Of a stretch of 64,000 bases of DNA, positions 58,422 to 64,000 are shown in pieces (the first letter of the stretch is position 1; each line of letters opens with the position of its first letter). The position numbers were made by a program, and so were the translations under genes. The stretch lies in the NCBI GenBank assembly GCA_934691625.1, contig CAKUTA010000004.1:68167-132166 (forward strand), in the 5' to 3' direction. The notes under the pieces are model-generated. The model was not told the origin of the DNA, made no database searches, and was given only the letters and a program-made list of their open reading frames with translations. This DNA is from an uncultured Bacteroidales bacterium. GTDB lineage: Bacteria; Bacteroidota; Bacteroidia; Bacteroidales; UBA932.

Positions 58422-60176
58422 CTATCTGGGCGAGAATGTCTTTATCAGAGCTGTTCCGCTGATAGTCAAGTCTAAGCAGCCGTCATCGGTGATGAACACA
58501 ACGAGTTCTGACGGGTATATGATAACCCTCTCTCCATATACAGGATAGCTGCCTATTCCCTGCAATGCAGAGGCCTCCTTCAGCGGCGCCAGCGGCAGAG
58601 CCACATGCAATGAATCCGCGGTGACATTGAAATAAAGCGTATCCGATGCCGGAAGCTTTCTTGTCAGATGGAATTCAGGGATAATGCCGTCATATCCGTC
58701 AGGAAAAGTCAGCATGTCAGCGTTCACAGGATATACAGACCACATGGACGAATTATCCACAGCAACGGTATCCACCTGGACATCATTGGCATAAAGCCCG
58801 AATTCCCATCTATAGGAGAATGATGAATCCACCAGAGAGTAGGATGCCGCAGGAAACTTGTCGGAAATATATGACATCTTGCTATCAACCTTGAACACAA
58901 ATGCAGAATCGCCATTGTTCATCAGGGAGTCATACATTGCCGAATCCAGAGGGAATACTGCATCAGGGGCATTGGCATTGATTTCATTCTGCACCTGGCG
59001 CATCAGTGTCCTTCTGGTGACAGATGTGAAATTCCATGAACCTGAGGAAGACAGCAGAAGCAGTGCCATGAACGACAGCGGCACCCATCCGAATCTACGT
59101 GAGCGGCAAGCTATAAGCCCGATGCACACAATATAGCACCAGACATTGAACAGGATCAGATACAGGCGCATTATCGTGATACCATAGTCACTGATGCGGC
59201 GTATGATTCCGACTGTCATCAGAAGGAGCAGCGGCAGAAATACGGCAGGCAGCCAGCGCAGGATTCTGCCGTCCATGCGTCTCTCCGTTCCGCGGAACTG
59301 CACAGGATAGATAAAAAATATCACCAGAACCAGGCAGAGCATGGATATGGAAATCAGCATCGACACGCCGCCATTCGGAAGTTCCCATGCAATCAGGATC
59401 TTGGCGGCATAGGCATACAACGTGATGAGATAGGCTGCCAGAAGCGGCATCAGAATATAATGGACAAGTGCCAGACCTGTCTTCCCTGGGCGCTCAGGAG
59501 CCGTATTCTCTGTCAGAGGAATCAGATGCAAGAAGACAAGAGGTCCCGCAAACATGGTGCATACCCATACCACATCCATATACAGCTTCCAGCTGATATC
59601 GGCTCCGAAAAGCGAATCTATCGCAAACAGCAGCACATCAATGCCTATAGTCAGAAGAAGCATAACGGCAATAGCAGTCAGCGCTCCTGATGCAGTATCA
59701 ACGATATGGTTCCATAGCCCGATGTCCCCGTTTGCGCCGGCAGTCCTGCTGACAAGAGACGGTATCATAGGGATACTGACCGCCAATATCACAGGAATGA
59801 CAGCGGCGGCTACGTTCCATGCAATATCTGCGGGCCAATGCCGGCTGAACAATACTGCCAGTCCCAGCCATAAGGCATTGACAATAAAAGGCATACACCA
59901 TGAAACCCATCCATTGTCATGGGCAATTTCCACATCATCAGAAACCTGACGTGCTGCAGATTCGTTCCAAAGCTGCAGCACGACATTCAGCAGGGCGGCT
60001 GTGCCGCACCACCAGTGCAGGAAAAACCACCAGCGCTCCGGCAGAATGTCATCACAATGGTTATCGGTGACAACGGAAGCCGCGAAAACCGCCAGAAATA
60101 TCACCGATACCGGAAAGCGCCTGACCGCACCGGATATTGTTTCGCTTATAGTTTTTAATGACAGTCTTTTACGCAT
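58422..60176 (-). CDS. DUF4153 polytopic membrane protein
   Basis: 584 aa. About ten membrane segments in the first ~390 residues, including FPVSVIFLAVFAASVV, 'WCMPFIVNALWLGLAVLF', 'AAAVIPVILAVSIPMI', 'LTAIAVMLLLTIGIDVLLFAIDSLFG' and 'MLISISMLCLVLVIFFI'. A soluble C-terminal domain of ~190 residues follows. The 'SLFGADISWKLYMDVVW' and 'HYILMPLLAAYLITLYAYAAKIL' segments are the DUF4153 core. The function of this family is not known. Stands alone. Confidence 0.85.
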   Translation of the reverse strand: MRKRLSLKTISETISGAVRRFPVSVIFLAVFAASVVTDNHCDDILPERWWFFLHWWCGTAALLNVVLQLWNESAARQVSDDVEIAHDNGWVSWCMPFIVNALWLGLAVLFSRHWPADIAWNVAAAVIPVILAVSIPMIPSLVSRTAGANGDIGLWNHIVDTASGALTAIAVMLLLTIGIDVLLFAIDSLFGADISWKLYMDVVWVCTMFAGPLVFLHLIPLTENTAPERPGKTGLALVHYILMPLLAAYLITLYAYAAKILIAWELPNGGVSMLISISMLCLVLVIFFIYPVQFRGTERRMDGRILRWLPAVFLPLLLLMTVGIIRRISDYGITIMRLYLILFNVWCYIVCIGLIACRSRRFGWVPLSFMALLLLSSSGSWNFTSVTRRTLMRQVQNEINANAPDAVFPLDSAMYDSLMNNGDSAFVFKVDSKMSYISDKFPAASYSLVDSSFSYRWEFGLYANDVQVDTVAVDNSSMWSVYPVNADMLTFPDGYDGIIPEFHLTRKLPASDTLYFNVTADSLHVALPLAPLKEASALQGIGSYPVYGERVIIYPSELVVFITDDGCLDLTISGTALIKTFSPR

Positions 60177-60286
60177 AACGTTCTTTCTTTTTGCCCAGGC
60201 AAATATATGAAATTTTTTTCTGCATCCGGTAATGTTCGCATCGGGGAAGCGTCGGGGAAGCGATGCCGGGTATCATGAATAATGCT

Positions 60287-60294
60287 TATCTTTG
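60287..60294 (+). promoter_or_regulatory. -7 box of the Cof-type phosphatase gene
   Basis: TATCTTTG followed by TGGGAAAATGG, 20 bases before the chosen ATG. Upstream is a short duplicated GCATCGGGGAAGCG/TCGGGGAAGCG. Confidence 0.6.
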
Positions 60295-60314
60295 TGGGAA
60301 AATGGATAACGAGT

Positions 60315-61094
60315 ATGAAATACAAGGCGATATTCTGCGACATCGACGGCACATTGATAAGCTTCAGCACCCATAAGGTGCCTGAGAGCACGATTGCGGC
60401 ATTGAATGAGGCGCACGAATACGGAGTGAAGATAGTCATCGCCACAGGACGCCCATTCGGCGACCTTGAAGCCATAAAAGAGGTTCCGTATGATGCGGTC
60501 ATCTCGCTGAACGGAGCAGACTGCCGCTGGAGAGACGGGCGTGTCATCAGCCAGCAGTTCATTGACTATAAGGATTTCAGGGCAATGATGAAGTTCTCTG
60601 ACCAATACGGATTCGCCCTCTGCCTGGAGCTGGAAAGCGGCTTCTTCATCAACAGGATAACCCCGGCAGTAGTGGAGCTCGCCGAGAAAATAGACCATGA
60701 CCTTCCTGTCGTCTGCGATATTGACGCAAAGTTCAGGGAGCTTGGGTGCGGACAGCTTGCCGCATATTTTGACGAGGCCCTGCAGAATAAGATCATGCCG
60801 CAGATTCCGGCCCTCTACGCCTCCAGATGGTATCCTATATTTGCAGATATCAATGTAAAAGGGCTCAGCAAGGGAACAGCGCTGGAAAAGATGGCTGCAG
60901 AATTCGGCATCAGAGTCGAAGACACTATCGCTTTCGGAGACGGCGGCAATGATATTCCGCTGCTCACGGCTGCAGGTCTAGGTGTGGCCATGGGCAATGC
61001 CGGTGACGATGTCAAGTCTGCAGCCGGATATGTCACAGGACACATAGATGAGAACGGGCTTGCAGATGCATTGCATCGGTTCCATGTCCGCTGA
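60315..61094 (+). CDS. Cof-type HAD phosphatase
   Basis: 259 aa from ATG 60315; an upstream frame start at 60282 lies in the promoter. HAD motifs: I 'AIFCDIDGTLISF' (nucleophile Asp and acid/base Asp), II 'IVIATGRP' (Thr), III Lys in 'GLSKGTALEKM', IV 'TIAFGDGGNDIPLLTAAGLGVAMGNAGDDVKSAAGYVT'. A C2B-type cap lies between II and III. Members hydrolyse sugar phosphates, nucleotides or flavin phosphates; the substrate here is open. 48 bases upstream of the next gene. Confidence 0.92.
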   Translation: MKYKAIFCDIDGTLISFSTHKVPESTIAALNEAHEYGVKIVIATGRPFGDLEAIKEVPYDAVISLNGADCRWRDGRVISQQFIDYKDFRAMMKFSDQYGFALCLELESGFFINRITPAVVELAEKIDHDLPVVCDIDAKFRELGCGQLAAYFDEALQNKIMPQIPALYASRWYPIFADINVKGLSKGTALEKMAAEFGIRVEDTIAFGDGGNDIPLLTAAGLGVAMGNAGDDVKSAAGYVTGHIDENGLADALHRFHVR

Positions 61095-61142
61095 CAGCCC
61101 TCTTTCTGAAAAACAAATGATTATCTTTACCTGATTCACCAC

Positions 61143-63884
61143 ATGAAAATGAAGAACATAACACTGATATTGACGGCGGCATTGGCATTGACCGGATGCG
61201 GAAGCCGTGACAGACAGCTCGATGAGGCTGTGGATTTTCTATATGAATACATGAGCATCGCCGACAAGGGCGACTATAGCGAGGAGTTCTTCAGGGACAA
61301 TGCAGAGATTGCGCTGAAAGCAAGGCATGAGATGCCCTGGGGCGGGCAGGTCTCCAACCAGCTGTTCAGGCATTTCGTCCTTCCGTTACGGGTAAACAAC
61401 GAGCGGCTTGATGATTTCCGGACAATGTACTATGACACTCTCAAGGCTCGTGTAGCAGGGTTGTCAATGCACGATGCTGCGCTCGAAATCAACCACTGGT
61501 GTCATGAAAAAGTCACATACGCCCCGTCAGATGCCAGGACCTCATCTCCGCTCGCATGCATTCGCAACGGAGAGGGGCGGTGCGGCGAAGAATCCACATT
61601 CACTGTGGCAGCAATGCGTACCGTCGGAATTCCTGCACGCCAGGTATATACCCCAAGATGGGCGCACACTGATGACAACCACGCATGGGTAGAAGTCTGG
61701 ACTGACGGAAAATGGTCATTCATCGGAGCCTGCGAGCCTGAGCCGGAACTGAACATGGCATGGTTCAATGAGCCTGCGACAAGGGCTATGCTGATGCACA
61801 CCCTGGTATTCGGCGATTACACAGGACCGGAGGATGTCATCCGGCGCACGCATAATTTCACCGAGATCAATGTCGTCGGCAATTATGTAAAGACCAGACT
61901 CAATACTGTGACTGTCAATGATTCCGAAGGGAATCCTGTCAAAGGGGCAAAGGTCGGCTTCTGCATATACAACTATGGTGAGATGTACCCTGCTGTGACA
62001 TTGGCTACCGACAATGAAGGAAAAGCATCTCTGCATACAGGACTCGGGGATGTATTCGTATGGGCCTATGCCAATGGGCGTTACGGCACAGGCATGCTCC
62101 ATTCCGAGGTATCGGGCTGTTGTGGAAGACATGTCGGCAGCTGCTGCGGAAAAAAAGTAGCATGCAGCAAAGGGAACGAGGAAAGCATAGAAACCGTTGT
62201 CACATTAGACCATACTGATGAAGCTCCGATGGAGATGGACATTGACATAACCCCTCCTGCACCGGGAAAGATTCCTGCGGAAGCCAGCGAGGAGGCGATT
62301 GCACGGAACAAGGCAAGGCTCGCATACGAAGATTCATTGCGGCTGGCATACACCTCCACTTTTACGACCATGGACAACGCCCGGCAGCGTCTTGGAATGC
62401 CAGACATTCCCGAGCCGGCCGCAGAAGAAGCATGCAGGCAGCTTGTAGATGCGAAAGGCAACTGGCTGGAAATCCGCAACTTCATCGAGAAGGCAAACGG
62501 CTGCAACAGGCTAAGGAACGGGCTTGAGATGCTCAAGACACTAAGCAGAAAGGATATACGCGACACCCGATGCGATGTGCTGATGGATGCTCTTACATCT
62601 GCCGCAAGACCGAATGCCATCAGCGGTGAAGATGAGAGCATCTATTTCAATTACGTGCTTTGTCCACGTATAAGCGGAGAATTCATCCAGCCTTATCATA
62701 CTGAGATATGGAATGCGCTGTCCGCCTATATATATGGTAGCGGGACTCCGCGTGAGGTCACATGCTCCAGTGAGGCTGAGGTCTTGTCAGACAAGATTAT
62801 AGCGTGGTCAAGAGACAGCATCATTGTAGCAGACAGCCTCAACACCAGGATGCTTCAGGCTACACCGGCAGGCGTGCTCAAGCTCCGCATGGCAGACATG
62901 CGTTCCAGGGACATATTCACAGTCGCAGCTCTAAGGACATTCGGAATCCCGTCCAGGATAGACCAGATGACAGGCAAGGCGCAGTACCTGACTGGGAATG
63001 ACTGGCTTGACATCATGATGGATAAAGACAATGCTTCCAGCCTGAGTCCGGCGAAAGGCTCCATGACAATGAAATATACGCCCGGCAAAGGCACATTGGA
63101 TAATCCTGAATACTATAGGCATTTCACATTGAGCCGTATAAAGGACGGGCAGCGGAGGCTGCTGGATTTTGAAGGCGGAGACGCGACTGAGCTGGGGGCT
63201 GATGTTTCCGCAAGGAGTTTCAGCACTCCGTTTACGCTGGATGCCGGCTCATATCTGCTCACCAGCGGGACCAGGCTCGCAAGCGGAAAGGTTCTGGCAA
63301 GGCTGGTGACATTCAATGTGAGGCAAGGCGGGAACACTGAAGTACAGCTGCTCACTCGTGAGAGCAATGAAGATATCAGCGTAATTGGGGCAATGGAGCC
63401 TGAGGCATTGTACCGCCCTGTAGAGATTCCGTGCGGGAACGTCAATGCCGCAGAAGCCGAAGCTTCAGCAAAGTCCATTCTCAGCACTACCGGACGCGGA
63501 TATTTTCTGGTCGCGGTTTTCGGAGACGGTGACGAGCCAAGCAACCATGCCATAAGGGACATCGTATCAATGTCTTCCGAACTGAAGAGCTGGGGGCGTC
63601 CGGTCATGGTATTCGGACAGAACATGAACAACACCGTCAACCTTTACAGACAGCTGTGCGGAGGGGCATCCAGGGATGGTAGTCCTCTGAACAGCAGCCA
63701 GGTTAATTTAGGCATTGACGCGGATTCTGCAATCAGTGACATGCTCTGCAACGGATGCCATAGTCCAAGCAGAACATTGCCTGTCATCGCGATGTGCGAC
63801 AGCTTCGGGCGCGTGGTATTCCTCTCCACAGGCTACAATACCTCGTTGGCCACCCAGCTCTGCACCGTCCTCGCCGGGATATAA
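61143..63884 (+). CDS. transglutaminase-like lipoprotein with Cys cluster and thioredoxin-like end
   Basis: 913 aa. Lipobox LTGC. The transglutaminase-like core spans about 110-230: C147 in GEGRCGEESTFTVAAMR and H180 in DDNHAWVEVW. The usual Asp position reads 'FIGACEPEPE', as I recall for this subfamily. A beta domain follows ('LNTVTVNDSEGNPVKGAKVGFCIYNYG', Ig- or CNA-B-like), then a cluster C326, C327, H330, C334, C335, C341 (CCGRHVGSCCGKKVAC), a helical middle part and a second, degenerate transglutaminase-like stretch ('DMRSRDIFTVAALRTFGIPSRIDQMTG'). The last ~150 residues ('GRGYFLVAVFGDGDEPSNHAIRDI') look like a thioredoxin-like fold. Substrate unknown; probably surface or periplasmic peptide processing. 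Confidence 0.8.
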   Translation: MKMKNITLILTAALALTGCGSRDRQLDEAVDFLYEYMSIADKGDYSEEFFRDNAEIALKARHEMPWGGQVSNQLFRHFVLPLRVNNERLDDFRTMYYDTLKARVAGLSMHDAALEINHWCHEKVTYAPSDARTSSPLACIRNGEGRCGEESTFTVAAMRTVGIPARQVYTPRWAHTDDNHAWVEVWTDGKWSFIGACEPEPELNMAWFNEPATRAMLMHTLVFGDYTGPEDVIRRTHNFTEINVVGNYVKTRLNTVTVNDSEGNPVKGAKVGFCIYNYGEMYPAVTLATDNEGKASLHTGLGDVFVWAYANGRYGTGMLHSEVSGCCGRHVGSCCGKKVACSKGNEESIETVVTLDHTDEAPMEMDIDITPPAPGKIPAEASEEAIARNKARLAYEDSLRLAYTSTFTTMDNARQRLGMPDIPEPAAEEACRQLVDAKGNWLEIRNFIEKANGCNRLRNGLEMLKTLSRKDIRDTRCDVLMDALTSAARPNAISGEDESIYFNYVLCPRISGEFIQPYHTEIWNALSAYIYGSGTPREVTCSSEAEVLSDKIIAWSRDSIIVADSLNTRMLQATPAGVLKLRMADMRSRDIFTVAALRTFGIPSRIDQMTGKAQYLTGNDWLDIMMDKDNASSLSPAKGSMTMKYTPGKGTLDNPEYYRHFTLSRIKDGQRRLLDFEGGDATELGADVSARSFSTPFTLDAGSYLLTSGTRLASGKVLARLVTFNVRQGGNTEVQLLTRESNEDISVIGAMEPEALYRPVEIPCGNVNAAEAEASAKSILSTTGRGYFLVAVFGDGDEPSNHAIRDIVSMSSELKSWGRPVMVFGQNMNNTVNLYRQLCGGASRDGSPLNSSQVNLGIDADSAISDMLCNGCHSPSRTLPVIAMCDSFGRVVFLSTGYNTSLATQLCTVLAGI

Positions 63885-64000
63885 AGATTGTGATCCAGGT
63901 TCATAGAAGCTATTATGTATAATTACATTACGAACTATATTAAAAAATGAGAAAAAGAGTAAAAATATGGTGAGATCAGTCTCGTCAATGTCGTTTGGAG
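63885..64000. other. window end, no gene seen
   Basis: A/T-rich stretch; no start with a plausible signal or domain, and no hairpin. A following gene may begin outside the window. Confidence 0.5.

Overview
The window is a piece of chromosome from a Bacteroidota (Bacteroidales-type) anaerobe with roughly balanced base composition. Four things point there: a SusC/SusD pair at the left edge; many lipoproteins with a Cys lipobox; an arginine operon built around an ArgF' carbamoyltransferase of the Bacteroides N-succinylornithine type; and many promoters of the form TTTG-N18-20-TAnnTTTG. I cannot name a genus. The window is almost all chromosomal core and cell-envelope genes. I see no prophage, transposase, CRISPR array or rRNA.

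Layout. 1-6160: SusC (5' end outside the window), SusD, a 67-residue lipoprotein and a 434-residue surface lipoprotein, closed by a strong terminator. 6163-6698: intergenic stretch with small repeats. 6777-8836 (minus): ECF sigma factor, single-pass membrane protein, exported DUF2807 protein. 9051-12178 (plus): M13 peptidase and FtsX/LolC-like permease. 12156-16050 (minus): putative porin and MltF-like transglycosylase. 16159-17085 (minus): fimbrillin/DUF6562-like lipoprotein. 17464-20941 (minus): pyrE, START-like protein, RsmF-like methyltransferase, TPR protein. 20994-21638 (minus): NUDIX hydrolase. 21770-31365 (plus): queA, dprA, tatD-ansA, the exbB/exbD operon, asnS, udk and a TonB-like protein. 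31352-37328 (minus): five-gene run of unknown anchored protein, acyl-CoA ligase, dCMP deaminase and S41 protease. 37447-46628 (minus): complete arginine operon argR, argA-like, argG, argC, argD, argF', argB, argE, argH. 46827-46900: tRNA-Val(UAC). 47157-54156 (minus): alpha-2-macroglobulin-like protein and folC. 54383-54934: isochorismatase-like hydrolase. 54935-56300: a graveyard of broken genes. 56540-63884: GH29 alpha-L-fucosidase, DUF4153 membrane protein, Cof-type HAD phosphatase and a transglutaminase-like lipoprotein.

How the genes fit together. The arginine cluster encodes every step from glutamate to arginine except carbamoyl-phosphate synthesis. It is headed by its own repressor gene, with a palindromic operator just downstream of a near-consensus promoter. 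ExbB, two ExbD proteins and a TonB-like protein could energise SusC-type transporters such as the one at the left edge. The sigma factor/membrane protein/DUF2807 set looks like a compact envelope-response unit.

The most unusual points are: a 29-bp direct repeat bracketing a small repeat element inside the arginine operon; Ser at the specificity position of ArgF'; a TonB-plug-like motif in the middle of the alpha-2-macroglobulin; a five-cysteine cluster in the transglutaminase-like lipoprotein; short repeat families shared between distant intergenic regions; and the decayed efflux and ATPase genes at 55-56.3 kb. I did not find a clearly new multi-gene defence or biosynthetic system.
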